33,949 nucleotides of DNA from Candidatus Krumholzibacteriota bacterium (GCA_024276305.1 JAJRXK010000063.1:1-33949), one strand, 5' to 3'; shown: positions 22,757-30,815, counted from the first letter of the stretch. Program-made: numbers and translations. Notes: a model not told the origin generated them from the letters alone.

Positions 22757-23686
22757 ATGGAAACGTTGATTCCTGTCATTGCCATTGTCGTCGTGGTGGT
22801 CATCACGATCGCGAAAACAGCGATTGTGGTGCCGCAGCAGAAAGCCTATGTCATCGAATATCTGGGGAAGTATCGCAAGACGATCCACGCGGGTTTTCAC
22901 ATTCTGGTGCCCTTTGTGGAGAAGGTGGCCTACAGACACAGTCTCAAAGAGGTGGCCATCGACATCCCTGAACAGATTTGCATCACCAGAGACAATGTTC
23001 AGGTTGGTATCGACGGAGTTCTGTACTTGAAAGTGCTCGACGCGCGTCGCGCCAGTTACGGGATTTCGGACTTCGTATTCGCGATCATCCAACTTGCTCA
23101 GACGACGTTGCGTAGTGAGATCGGCAAGATCGATCTCGACCGCACTTTCGAGGAGCGGACGACGATCAATCAATCTGTGGTGACGGAATTGGACAAAGCC
23201 AGTGATCCGTGGGGGGTCAAGGTTCTCCGTTACGAGATCAAGAACATCAATCCTCCCAATGATGTTCTGACGGCCATGGAGAAGCAGATGCGTGCCGAGC
23301 GCGAGAAGCGTGCGGTGGTGCTCACCTCCGAAGGACAGCGCGACGCGCAGATCAACGAGGCCGAAGGCGAGAAGCAGCGGGTGATCAAGGAATCCGAGGC
23401 GAGCAAGACTCAGCAGATCAACGAAGCCCAGGGGCAGGCGGCGGCGATTCTGGCGGTCGCAACTGCGACCGCTGAAGGATTGAGCAAAGTTGCCGCCGCT
23501 CTGCGAGATCCGGGGGGGCATGAAGCCATGCAGCTGAGGGTCGCCGAGCAGTGGGTAAAGGAGTTCGGGAATCTGGCGAAGACGTCGACCACCATGATTC
23601 TTCCTGCCGACACCGGGAACGTCGCGAGCATGATCGCGACCGCCACCAAGGTCTTCGAACAGGTACGGACTCCGGAAGATCAGTAG
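22757..23686 (+). CDS. SPFH/stomatin-like protein (slipin)
   Basis: The 309-residue product has one N-terminal membrane helix (about 4-22), the SPFH domain (VVPQQKAYVIEYLGKYRKT, GFHILVPFVEKVAYRHSLKE, then DLDRTFEERTTINQSVV) and an alanine/glutamate-rich coiled coil (AEREKRAVVLTSEGQRDAQIN onward) ending in a short tail. This is a typical paraslipin, close to YbbK/QmcA-like proteins, which oligomerise at the cytoplasmic membrane. The ATG at 22757 is chosen over upstream in-frame starts because the helix begins there and GGGAG lies five bases before it. It forms a two-gene unit with the NfeD-like gene. A strong hairpin follows downstream. Confidence 0.93.
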   Translation: METLIPVIAIVVVVVITIAKTAIVVPQQKAYVIEYLGKYRKTIHAGFHILVPFVEKVAYRHSLKEVAIDIPEQICITRDNVQVGIDGVLYLKVLDARRASYGISDFVFAIIQLAQTTLRSEIGKIDLDRTFEERTTINQSVVTELDKASDPWGVKVLRYEIKNINPPNDVLTAMEKQMRAEREKRAVVLTSEGQRDAQINEAEGEKQRVIKESEASKTQQINEAQGQAAAILAVATATAEGLSKVAAALRDPGGHEAMQLRVAEQWVKEFGNLAKTSTTMILPADTGNVASMIATATKVFEQVRTPEDQ

Positions 23687-23754
23687 CGTTCACTTGGAGC
23701 GCAATGAGTGGTGGGGGTTCGCATTCTGGTTGTGCGCATGTTCGTCCGAGCGAT

Positions 23755-23794
23755 GGATGCCGATGACCGGCGTCGCCGCCGAGCATCGGCATCC
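23755..23794. terminator. Bidirectional hairpin between slipin and SDR genes
   Basis: GGATGCCGATG (23755-23765) and CATCGGCATCC (23784-23794) are perfect 11-bp complements, and the loop contains a further GGCG/CGCC stem. It lies between the ends of two convergent genes. No T-run follows on either side, so it may act as a processing or Rho-assisted end rather than a classic intrinsic terminator. Confidence 0.65.
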
Positions 23795-23802
23795 GGACAC
23801 GG

Positions 23803-24552
23803 CTAGGACTCCTGCATCATGGCCGCGATGGTGTGTTCGAGGGTCTTGGCTCCGGCGGCGAAGGGGGTCGAGAATCCCTCGGCCATGGGATCCGGAAAGA
23901 TATCCGTCTTTCCGGCTTCCAATCCATCCATCACCGCATCGGCGACGCTCTTCGGAGTGGCCTTCACCATGTCGATGCCCTTGGCCATGTCCGTGTCGAC
24001 CGGGCCCGGGTAGATACCCACCACACGGGTGCCTTGCTTGGCCAGCAGCAGACGAGTGCCGGTGGTCAGCGAATGTGCCGCTGCCTTGGAGTCGCTGTAG
24101 GTGGGAAAGAACGGAAAGCTGACCAATCCTCCCACGCTGATCACATTCGCGATCGCCCCTCCTCCATTTGCAGAGAGTACCGGAGCGAAGGCCTGAATCA
24201 TGTTGAGGGTTCCGAAGTAGTTGACTTCGAATTCACGGCGAGCTCCATCGAGCACCGCCGCGCCTCCGTGGAAGTCTCGCACCTCCGCATATCCCGCGTT
24301 GTTCACTAACAACTCGGTATCGCTGGCCATTTCGGCGACCGCGCGAGTCTGATCGAAGTCGGTGACATCGAGAGTGACGGTCTCCACTCGATCTCCGTAG
24401 CTCTCGAACAGAGGCAGGAGGGCGGATTCGTCTCTTGCGGTCGCATAGACCTTTGCAACTCCGCGGTCGAGGAGAGACTCGACGAGAGCTCGACCGATCC
24501 CGCGATTGCTTCCGGTGACCAGAGCCACCTTGCCCTTGATTGTGGCAGTCAT
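23803..24552 (-). CDS. Short-chain dehydrogenase/reductase
   Basis: A classical 249-residue SDR. It has the NAD(P) loop VTGSNRGIGRALVE (TGxxxGIG), NNAG (LLVNNAGYAE), the catalytic serine in ISVGGLVSF and the YxxxK pair in PTYSDSKAA. Catalytic asparagine is likely in FEVNYFG. It reduces or oxidises a carbonyl/alcohol substrate that cannot be deduced. The ATG at 24552 is preferred over a start ten codons earlier: AAAGGG lies five bases before it and the protein then begins MTATIKGKVALVTG, as in the family. It follows the TetR gene after 10 bases, so the regulator probably controls it, in the manner of electrophile- or xenobiotic-responsive TetR-SDR pairs. Confidence 0.92.
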   Translation of the reverse strand: MTATIKGKVALVTGSNRGIGRALVESLLDRGVAKVYATARDESALLPLFESYGDRVETVTLDVTDFDQTRAVAEMASDTELLVNNAGYAEVRDFHGGAAVLDGARREFEVNYFGTLNMIQAFAPVLSANGGGAIANVISVGGLVSFPFFPTYSDSKAAAHSLTTGTRLLLAKQGTRVVGIYPGPVDTDMAKGIDMVKATPKSVADAVMDGLEAGKTDIFPDPMAEGFSTPFAAGAKTLEHTIAAMMQES

Positions 24553-24562
24553 GAATACCCTT

Positions 24563-25147
24563 TCAGGATGTGAACATGTCAAGAAGTTGTTTCACCGATT
24601 TCCGAAGTTGCGCTCGAGACGCACCGTTGCGAGCGAGGAGAGTCATCCCGTAGAGCTTACCCATCAGCACCAGGCTGATGGACTCGCAGTCGATCTCCTT
24701 TCGGATCATCCCGTCGACTTGCGCTCGTTTCAGGGCCTTGCGAATGGCCTCCCGCAACGAACGTTGGTTCGTTCGGCAGCATGACGCCACTTCTGGATGA
24801 TCCGCTCCCAACTCCACGATGGCTCCTGCCAAGAGGCAGCCGCCATTGCCGTCACGAGGCGTCAAGAACTCCACGATCTCTTCGAAATAGCGTCGAAGTT
24901 CGGGGAGCGAAGCATCGGGGGCAAAGAGCGGAGCCGCCATCGTCTCGCGTCCGCGTGCGGTGTAGCGATCCAGCGATCGAAGGAACAACTGTTTCTTGTC
25001 GCCGAAAGTGTCGTAGAGGGATTGACGCCCGATTCCCATCGCCTCTTGGAGTTCGTTCATGGATGTTCCCTCGAAACCCTGACGACGGAACAATTCCATC
25101 GCGCGGTCGAGGGCCTCCTCCACATCGAATTCCTTGGGTCGTGCCAA
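24563..25147 (-). CDS. TetR/AcrR-family transcriptional regulator
   Basis: With a TTG start at 25147 the product has 194 residues and begins ARPKEFDVEEALDRAMELF, the normal start of this subfamily. The helix-turn-helix is MNELQEAMGIGRQSLYDTFGDKKQLF, and a ligand-binding C-terminal domain follows with GGCLLAGAIVELG. TTG is chosen because GGAGG (25160-25156) lies eight bases before it; the GTG at 25162 would overlap that site and add a non-family extension. It probably represses itself and the downstream SDR gene through the palindrome at 25216. The cysteine in GGCLLA is the usual position in this YezE/AcrR-like group, where it sometimes senses electrophiles; that is only a family expectation. 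Confidence 0.9.
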   Translation of the reverse strand: MARPKEFDVEEALDRAMELFRRQGFEGTSMNELQEAMGIGRQSLYDTFGDKKQLFLRSLDRYTARGRETMAAPLFAPDASLPELRRYFEEIVEFLTPRDGNGGCLLAGAIVELGADHPEVASCCRTNQRSLREAIRKALKRAQVDGMIRKEIDCESISLVLMGKLYGMTLLARNGASRAQLRKSVKQLLDMFTS

Positions 25148-25464
25148 TCGGAATACCTCCACCTGGACGTTCTGGTCACTCTACTGGTCTCGGCAGGGTC
25201 AAGCTAGGAGTTATGGACCGATCGGTCAAGTTAGGAGAATGTGAACGATGTTGTCGATCGTCCTCGGGAGGTAGGTGCCTCGATCGCCCAAGGCGACCGG
25301 AGATCGGTTGTGGGCCGCCACAGGAAGGATCAAGGAAGCAAGGGATCGAAGTGGGAAGATGGACACCGGAGCAGGCACCCGAATCGGTGAGAAGGTCAGC
25401 GGCATGGTATGCTCTCATGGAGAAGATCGATAGCAATCAAGCCTTTGTCGTACTGGAGAGCACG
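25148..25464. other. Intergenic region between tetR and the propeller gene
   Basis: These 317 bases hold no convincing gene. They contain the tetR promoter and operator (25198-25237) and, on the plus strand, a possible -10 TATGCT (25408-25413) for the downstream secreted protein. No good -35 is seen for the latter. Two 13-base near-direct repeats, GTCAAG-Y-TAGGAG, lie 27 bases apart around the palindrome (25198-25210 and 25225-25237). Between about 25240 and 25400 I see nothing recognisable. Confidence 0.6.
25199..25229 (-). promoter_or_regulatory. tetR promoter with overlapping operator
   Basis: On the minus strand TTGACC and TAGCTT are 17 bases apart. The perfect 12-bp palindrome GACCGATCGGTC (25216-25227) overlaps the -35 and the spacer, so a bound dimer would block RNA polymerase. 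The core is of the kind bound by TetR-family proteins. Autoregulation of the tetR-SDR unit is the natural reading; it would need a binding test. Confidence 0.6.
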
Positions 25465-27621
25465 GTGAATCAGAACATCTCGTTCCGCCTGATCGCATTG
25501 GTGGCAATCATTCTGAGTGGTGTGGTGGGGTCTACGGCTGGTGTGGCGCGGAGCGCGATGTCGTCATGGAGTTGGCAGAATCCTCTTCCGCAGGGGGAAC
25601 ACCTGCGCGGAATCGACTTCATCGATGCGAATGTCGGAACCGCAGTCGGGGACGCGGGAGTGATCCTTCGGACCACGGACGGAGGTGCAAGCTGGGTGGT
25701 CCAACCCAGTGGAACTTCCTTGACTCTCTATGCCGTGTCCTTCGCCGACGCGAATACTGGAATGGCGGTAGGTGGATCCCACACGGAGAGTGTGATTCTG
25801 TACACCATTGACGGTGGCGCAACGTGGTCAGCGCAGAGCAGTGGCACGGCCTTCCGGCTCTATGATGTGCACATGATCAGCGTCACGACTGCGGTCGTGG
25901 TGGGGTGGCAGGGAACCGTGCTGCGGACGACCAATGGGGGAGGGACGTGGACAGTGGTGGCGAGCGGTACGTCTCAGAATCTATGGGCTCTCGATTTCGT
26001 TGATGGAAGTACGGGCGCCGCCGTGGGCGATGATGGAACCATCTTGCGGACCCTCGACGGCGGGATGACCTGGGCTACCCAGACCTTCGGGACCGGAGTC
26101 ATCTACAAAGGAGTATCGCTCGTGGACGCCACCGTGGGGACGGTGGTGGGAGACAATGGGATGATCGTGCGCACGACGGACGGCGGAGTGACTTGGGGGG
26201 TGCAGTCGAACAGTTCTGCAGAGCAATTCGAAGATGTCGCTTTCGTCGACACGAATGTTGGCGTGGTCGTCGGCCAGACCTTCAACTGGATCTTCGGATG
26301 GATGCCGCTCATGAAGCGAACGACGGATGGGGGAGGAACGTGGGTTGTCCAATCCGCGGAGGTGGCCCTTCACGGCATTCGATTCTCGAGCCCCACCGAC
26401 GGAGTCGCGGTTGGAGACAACGGTGCAATCCAACGGAGTAGCGATGCCGGGGCCAGCTGGGTCGCTCGGTCCAGCGGCCCGGTCGAGATTCTCTCGGGGG
26501 TTTCCTTCCTGGATTCGAGTCGGGGCATGGCAGTGGGGAATGCGGGGTCGATTCTGTCCACTACCGACGGTGGAAATACTTGGGTGCCGCAGGTGGGTGC
26601 CGCTTATGCACAACTCTATGGGGTCGATCTGATCACCGCGTCGGTGGCGACCGCGGTTGGAAGCAATGGCACGATTCAACGCACTCTCGACGGGGGAGTG
26701 AGTTGGAACCTGCAGGTCAGCGGGACGACCGAGCGGCTTCATGCGGTGCATTTCGTGGATCCGAACACCGGCACGGCGGTTGGACTCAACGGCACAATCG
26801 TCCATACCAACGACGGAGGTACCACGTGGACAATACAGAACAGCGGTACTCCGGAGGACCTGACGGGAGTCTGCTTCGTGGACTCGAGTACGGGAACCGT
26901 CGTGGGCTGGAACGGAACGATTCTGCGCACGACCGATGGCGGTGCGACGTGGACTCCCCAGATCAGCGGGACGACCTGGTGGCTCTCGGATCTCGCGTTC
27001 ACAGATGCCGACCATGGAGTCGCAGTGGGTCAGGGCGGCATAATCCTCCAAACCACGAATGCCGGCGCGACCTGGACGCTCCGAAGCAGTGGGACGCTTC
27101 AGACCCTATTCGGAGTTTCGTTTGCAGATGCTAGCTCGGGGACGATCGTGGGTCAGATCGGGACCGTGTTGCGCACGACCGATGGAGGTACGAATTGGGT
27201 GCCACAGTCGATCGGGACGACTCGGTCGCTCTACGCGGTGGATTCGGCGGACGGGGTTTCGCAGACCGCTGTGGGCGAGGGGGGAGCGATCCTGCGTACG
27301 GGAGCGGTGATCTCGACCTCTGCCGGAGCCCACATTCCCCTTGCGTCCATCCTCCAATACGCGTATCCGAATCCCTTCAATCCGACGACGACGATCACCT
27401 ATCGCTTGGTCCGGCCCAGTCGAGTCGACCTGCGGATTTACGATGTGGCCGGTCGAGTGATTCGAACGTTGATCGACGGACAGGAGCTCCCCGCGGGTCC
27501 GGGCCAAGTCATCTGGAACGGACGAGACGGTGCGGGGCGATTGGTGGCCTCGGGAGTGTACTTCTACCGGATGAATGCGGGGGGAGTGAGTGAAGCGAAG
27601 CGCTTCACCTTGGCCAAATGA
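25465..27621 (+). CDS. Secreted BNR/Ycf48-like repeat protein with FlgD-like C-terminal domain
   Basis: A 718-residue secreted protein. The GTG start at 25465 has GGAGAG four bases upstream and opens a clean signal peptide (NQNISFRLIALVAIILSG, cleavage near VGSTAG-VARS); an ATG at 25417 would add an unlikely extension and sits too close to the possible -10 at 25408. The body has thirteen repeats of about 42 residues with the motif TTDGGxxW, plus a degenerate fourteenth, each with a GTAVGxxGTIxRT strand. Such BNR/Ycf48-like units form beta-propellers; fourteen would give two seven-bladed propellers. From about residue 628 a FlgD/T9SS-like domain (YPNPFNPTTTITYRL, then VDLRIYDVAGRVIRTL and GVYFYRM) follows, a hallmark of FCB-group and Eisenbacteria exported proteins. 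The function is unknown; binding of surface or polymer targets is likely. Confidence 0.9.
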   Translation: MNQNISFRLIALVAIILSGVVGSTAGVARSAMSSWSWQNPLPQGEHLRGIDFIDANVGTAVGDAGVILRTTDGGASWVVQPSGTSLTLYAVSFADANTGMAVGGSHTESVILYTIDGGATWSAQSSGTAFRLYDVHMISVTTAVVVGWQGTVLRTTNGGGTWTVVASGTSQNLWALDFVDGSTGAAVGDDGTILRTLDGGMTWATQTFGTGVIYKGVSLVDATVGTVVGDNGMIVRTTDGGVTWGVQSNSSAEQFEDVAFVDTNVGVVVGQTFNWIFGWMPLMKRTTDGGGTWVVQSAEVALHGIRFSSPTDGVAVGDNGAIQRSSDAGASWVARSSGPVEILSGVSFLDSSRGMAVGNAGSILSTTDGGNTWVPQVGAAYAQLYGVDLITASVATAVGSNGTIQRTLDGGVSWNLQVSGTTERLHAVHFVDPNTGTAVGLNGTIVHTNDGGTTWTIQNSGTPEDLTGVCFVDSSTGTVVGWNGTILRTTDGGATWTPQISGTTWWLSDLAFTDADHGVAVGQGGIILQTTNAGATWTLRSSGTLQTLFGVSFADASSGTIVGQIGTVLRTTDGGTNWVPQSIGTTRSLYAVDSADGVSQTAVGEGGAILRTGAVISTSAGAHIPLASILQYAYPNPFNPTTTITYRLVRPSRVDLRIYDVAGRVIRTLIDGQELPAGPGQVIWNGRDGAGRLVASGVYFYRMNAGGVSEAKRFTLAK
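25603..27300 (+). repeat. Thirteen-plus tandem repeats encoding propeller blades
   Basis: Within the preceding gene the DNA encodes tandem units of about 126-129 bases. The Asp-box positions read TTDGGASW, TIDGGATW, TTNGGGTW, TLDGGMTW, TTDGGVTW, TTDGGGTW, SSDAGASW, TTDGGNTW, TLDGGVSW, TNDGGTTW, TTDGGATW, TTNAGATW and TTDGGTNW. The nucleotide copies have diverged clearly, so the expansion is old and slippage is unlikely now. Unit six has an insertion (FNWIFGWMPLM). Confidence 0.85.
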
Positions 27622-27637
27622 AGGCAGGGCCAGAGGG

Positions 27638-27666
27638 CCGAACAGAGGGGACATCCGCATGTTCGG
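27638..27666. terminator. Possible hairpin between convergent propeller and desaturase genes
   Basis: CCGAACA (27638-27644) and TGTTCGG (27660-27666) are perfect complements with a 15-base loop, located between the 3' ends of two convergent genes. No T-run follows. It may mark the end of one or both transcripts, with low confidence. Confidence 0.35.
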
Positions 27667-27688
27667 ATCCTCCGCGCTCTGCCGATCG

Positions 27689-28699
27689 TCAGCCACTCAG
27701 CTCCGCGAACGCAATGAGTCGTCTGCGGTCTTCATCCCAAAGATGACACTGAAGGGTCCGAAGGCTCTCGCGAAGGCGAACCGTCTTCACCTGGCAGAGG
27801 CCGGCCAGGGCTTGGTGGCAAGCCTGAAGCCGGTAGTTGGGAATGCGAGGGCTGAGGTGGTGCACGTGGTGGAATCCGATATTGCCGCTGAACCATTGCA
27901 ACAGACGGGGTAACTCGTAGAAGGAGCTCCCTTCGAGAGCACCTCGCAAGTGATTCCACCTGTCATGGACTTCCCAATAGGTATCCGGGAATTGGTGCTG
28001 GACGTAGAAGAGCCAAACCCCGGCGGCGCCGGCGACGATCATGATCGGCAGCTGAATCATCAGGTAGGCTTTGATTCCGATGGTGAGAGCGGCGCCAAGG
28101 ACGATGACCGAGAGAGCTGCGTTGGTCAGTAGCGCACTACGACGACGTCGAACTCCGTCCGATGGAGTCCAGAAGCGATATCGAATGAGGAATACGAAGA
28201 GCGGGCCCACCCCCAGCAGAGTGATGGGGTGCCGGTAGATTCGATACATCAGACGCCGGAACGGTGAGAGCTTCAAGTACTCACGGACGGTGAGCGTGTG
28301 GATGTCCCCTTGGCCTCGGTGATCGAGATCTCCGGCAGTCGCGTGATGCAGAGAGTGCTGATGCGTCCAGTAGTGGTAGGGAAGAAAGAAGAGCAAGCCG
28401 GATAGGAACCCCACGAGTCGATTGGCACTTCGTGAGTGGAAGAAGGATCCATGGCCGCAGTCGTGGAAGATGATGAAAACGCGCACCAAGAATCCAGCTG
28501 CGGGAATGGACAGGCCGAGAGTCAGCCAATAGGAGATGCCGAGCGACCAATACATGGCCACGAGGAAGGCGAAGTAGGGCAATGCGGAATTGGCGATTTG
28601 ACGCAGGCTTCGACTGAGGATGGGGTGTTGGAATTGAGAGGCAACGCGATAAATGGAAGCGCGCTGGCTCGTATCGATTCGGGAATCCGAGGAATGCAT
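27689..28699 (-). CDS. Membrane fatty acid desaturase
   Basis: The 336-residue integral membrane protein carries the three histidine boxes of acyl-lipid desaturases: HDCGH (79-83), HSLHH (115-119) and HHVHH near residue 275 (NIGFHHVHHLSP), which bind the diiron centre. Four or so hydrophobic spans surround them. It introduces a double bond into membrane lipid acyl chains using O2 and electrons from ferredoxin or cytochrome b5-like partners. The oxygen need stands out in a window otherwise dominated by anaerobic enzymes and suggests a facultative host. The ATG at 28699 has AAGGA a few bases upstream. It lies downstream of the RRM gene on the same strand, separated by a strong hairpin; desaturases and RRM proteins are both commonly cold-induced. 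Confidence 0.92.
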   Translation of the reverse strand: MHSSDSRIDTSQRASIYRVASQFQHPILSRSLRQIANSALPYFAFLVAMYWSLGISYWLTLGLSIPAAGFLVRVFIIFHDCGHGSFFHSRSANRLVGFLSGLLFFLPYHYWTHQHSLHHATAGDLDHRGQGDIHTLTVREYLKLSPFRRLMYRIYRHPITLLGVGPLFVFLIRYRFWTPSDGVRRRRSALLTNAALSVIVLGAALTIGIKAYLMIQLPIMIVAGAAGVWLFYVQHQFPDTYWEVHDRWNHLRGALEGSSFYELPRLLQWFSGNIGFHHVHHLSPRIPNYRLQACHQALAGLCQVKTVRLRESLRTLQCHLWDEDRRRLIAFAELSG

Positions 28700-28760
28700 G
28701 TTGTCCTTCGTTCGAGTGGATGGAGTAGGTATCGGGAAGTTGCGGAGGTCTGCTTATGCC

Positions 28761-28792
28761 AAGACCCCGCTTCCATTCGGAGGCGGGGTCTT
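28761..28792. terminator. Strong hairpin after the RRM gene
   Basis: AAGACCCCGC (28761-28770) and GCGGGGTCTT (28783-28792) pair perfectly, and TCC/GGA extends the stem inward to about 14 pairs with one G-T pair around an ATTC loop. It lies 49 bases downstream of the RRM stop. Only the stem's own TT follows, so it is a T-poor terminator that probably separates RRM from desaturase transcripts. Confidence 0.7.
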
Positions 28793-28841
28793 GTGATCTG
28801 ACGAAGCTCCGAAGAACTCCAAATCAGAAGGATGGTTCAGG

Positions 28842-29147
28842 CTACCAGCGGTTGCCGCCACCACCGCCGCCGTATCCGCCACCACCGCCGCCGCCACTGC
28901 GACGAGGGCGATCCTGGGCTTCGTTGACCTTCAACGCACGGCCGCCCATGTCCTGCCCATTGAGAGCAGCAGTCGCGGCCACAGCCGCCTCGTCGTCCAT
29001 CTCCACGAATCCAAATCCGCGGGGGCGTCCGGTCTCACGGTCGTTGATCAACGCGACGGAGTGCACGTTGCCGTGCTTGCTGAACATTTCGTTGACTTCG
29101 GACTCGGTGGCACTGAAGGGCAGATTGCCCACATAAAGCTTCTTCAC
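28842..29147 (-). CDS. RRM RNA-binding protein with glycine-rich tail
   Basis: A 101-residue protein with a single RNA recognition motif. RNP2 is LYVGNL (4-9) and RNP1 is RGFGFVEM (43-50); the tail from residue 84 is a glycine-rich GGGGGYGGGG segment, like the cold-inducible Rbp proteins of cyanobacteria and many FCB bacteria. It binds single-stranded RNA and may act as an RNA chaperone. The start is GTG at 29147; GGAG lies ten bases upstream, a longer than usual spacing, and no in-frame ATG occurs before an upstream stop. The leader carries several perfect hairpins, one of them ending two bases from the GGAG. The coding sequence for the tail is low-complexity (GCC-rich on the plus strand). 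Confidence 0.93.
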   Translation of the reverse strand: MKKLYVGNLPFSATESEVNEMFSKHGNVHSVALINDRETGRPRGFGFVEMDDEAAVAATAALNGQDMGGRALKVNEAQDRPRRSGGGGGGGYGGGGGGNRW

Positions 29148-29487
29148 GTATTTTCTACTCCAAGAATCGGCTGCGCCGATTCATCCAAAGCGCTCAGGGC
29201 CATTCCGCGAATCGGATGGGTCCTTGCGCCCTATGTAGACCCGAAAAACTCCGGATCTTCTCCCTCGACGATCGAGGGAATCTCTGGCTCGGCTTGGCCG
29301 AGTCGAATCGTAGCTGCGTTGTTTCGACTCTGGAAGGATGGCACTCAGTGGAGCTATCGAAGTCGCGCGACGATCTGTTTTGTATGACCTCTCAAGGATA
29401 AGCATGATTGGTTCCAAGCGCGAGAACAGAATTCTCGTTTCGCCTTGGAGGATCCGGAGAAAACCCGATTTCGCCCCCCGCACAGGG
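29148..29487 (-). promoter_or_regulatory. Hairpin-rich leader/intergenic region upstream of the RRM gene
   Basis: These 340 bases between the MFS and RRM genes hold no clear gene. Four perfect short inverted repeats stand out: GAATCGGC/GCCGATTC (29164-29182, 3-base loop), TCCCTCGA/TCGAGGGA (29261-29279, 3-base loop), CTCGGC/GCCGAG (29288-29302, 3-base loop) and CGAGAA/TTCTCG (29421-29437, 5-base loop). The first abuts the ribosome-binding site of the RRM gene (GGAG at 29161-29158). It also overlaps a 9-codon ORF on the minus strand (ATG AAT CGG CGC ...) that ends at TAG just before the GTG start. A promoter could not be fixed. Post-transcriptional autoregulation or a thermosensitive leader is a fair hypothesis. 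Confidence 0.5.
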
Positions 29488-30777
29488 TCAGATCTGCGAT
29501 TCGGACAAAGCCTCGGAGGTGGTCGAAACTCCCGCCATCTGTCCCGGAGGGCGTTCCGACGGCGAAGGTCGGCCTCCTTCGGCCCATCTCATCACCGGCA
29601 GACTGAGGAGGCTCAACAGAGCAAAGCCTCCAACGAGAGGGAGGATCGTTCCGTCGAAACTCTGGCCGATCCATGCACCGAGCCCGGCGGAGATCATGAG
29701 CGAGAGCGATGCCACAAAGGAAGCTCCTACCCCCGCGAGGCGCTCGAGAGGCTCCATTGCGAGGGAATTCATGTTTCCGAAGAGAACTCCGACGCAAAAG
29801 AAGGAGAGGACTAGGTAGACCATGAAAGTCCAGAATTCCGGGGCCCCCGATCGCAGGAAGGCGTAGGCGAAGAAGATCGAGGAGAGGCCGGCCATGGATC
29901 GCAGCGCCCACAGGGAGAGAGAGAACATGCCCCATCTCATCACCAGACGTCCGTTGATCACCCCCGCCAAACCGATGGCGGCGGCAAGGATGCCGAAGTA
30001 GAGCGCGAAGCGGGAGCCGACGCCGTAGACATCCTGAAAGATCTGCTGAGCCGAGTTGAGATAGCCGATGAAGGCCCCAGAGGAGATGCCCGCGGTCAAC
30101 GTGAAGCCCAGAACCGCTCGCTGACGGAGAACGAAGCCATAACTTGCGGCGATGCCCCGGGGCGAGAGTGGTCGACGCCGCTCTGGGGGCAAGGACTCGG
30201 GTTGACGGATCTCGAACCAAAGAAAACTGAGGGCGGCCAAGAGCAAAAAGGCGCCGAAGATCGCGCGCCAGTTGGCGATGGCCAGAATGGCCTGGCCCAG
30301 AGCCGGGGCTGCGATGGGCACCAGGATGAATACCGCCATGATCATCGACATGATTCGAGCCATTTCGCGTCCGGCGTAGAGGTCACGGATGAGAGCGATC
30401 GATACGCTCCTCGGACCGGCCACTCCGAGGCCCTGGAGGAATCTGCCCGCGAGCATGGTTTCGAAGTCGCGGGCCAGGATCGAAAGCAGGCATCCCGCCG
30501 CGAAGAGCCCCAAACCCACGTACACCGGTGGTTTCCTGCCGGTGCTATCGGAGACGGGACCGTAAATGACCTGACCGACGGCCATCCCGATGAGCAGCGC
30601 AGTGACCACCCACTGAGTATGGTTGGCCGACTGGACCCCGAGATCCTGCCCCAACACTCCCAGGGCGGGGAGCATTGCATCGATCGACAGCGCGACCAAC
30701 GAAGTCATCGTGGCCATCAGCGCGACGAATTCTCCGCGACCGAGGGCTCGAGCGCGATCAGATGAGGAAGGATCCAC
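29488..30777 (-). CDS. MFS drug-resistance transporter, Bcr/CflA type
   Basis: With the GTG at 30777 the protein has 429 residues and about 12 membrane helices. Typical of the Bcr/CflA (DHA1) group are the start of helix 1 (SIDAMLPALGVLGQDLG), QWVVTALLIGMAVGQVIYGPVSDSTGRKP in helices 2-3 (motif A) and GRFLQGLGVAGPRSVSIALIRDL in helix 4 (motif B/C region). It exports small toxic compounds by proton antiport; the substrate is unknown. The start at 30777 is preferred to the GTG at 30798 because AGGAG lies eight bases before it. A possible promoter, TGGGCA and TATCTT with 16-base spacing, occurs on the minus strand at 30843-30816. The stop is followed by the leader of the RRM gene. Confidence 0.92.
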   Translation of the reverse strand: MDPSSSDRARALGRGEFVALMATMTSLVALSIDAMLPALGVLGQDLGVQSANHTQWVVTALLIGMAVGQVIYGPVSDSTGRKPPVYVGLGLFAAGCLLSILARDFETMLAGRFLQGLGVAGPRSVSIALIRDLYAGREMARIMSMIMAVFILVPIAAPALGQAILAIANWRAIFGAFLLLAALSFLWFEIRQPESLPPERRRPLSPRGIAASYGFVLRQRAVLGFTLTAGISSGAFIGYLNSAQQIFQDVYGVGSRFALYFGILAAAIGLAGVINGRLVMRWGMFSLSLWALRSMAGLSSIFFAYAFLRSGAPEFWTFMVYLVLSFFCVGVLFGNMNSLAMEPLERLAGVGASFVASLSLMISAGLGAWIGQSFDGTILPLVGGFALLSLLSLPVMRWAEGGRPSPSERPPGQMAGVSTTSEALSESQI

Positions 30778-30815
30778 GGACAGAGCTCCTGGGTGCACGG
30801 GGTGCGGGTCGATGA

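Noticed and set aside
24756-24773. Perfect 7+7 bp inverted repeat AACGAAC-GTTG-GTTCGTT
   Set aside because: It lies in the middle of the tetR coding sequence, away from any promoter, and is probably a chance product of codon use.
28856-28905. Low-complexity CCGCC/CCACC run that could look like a DNA repeat array
   Set aside because: It encodes the glycine-rich tail of the RRM protein on the minus strand and is explained by that.
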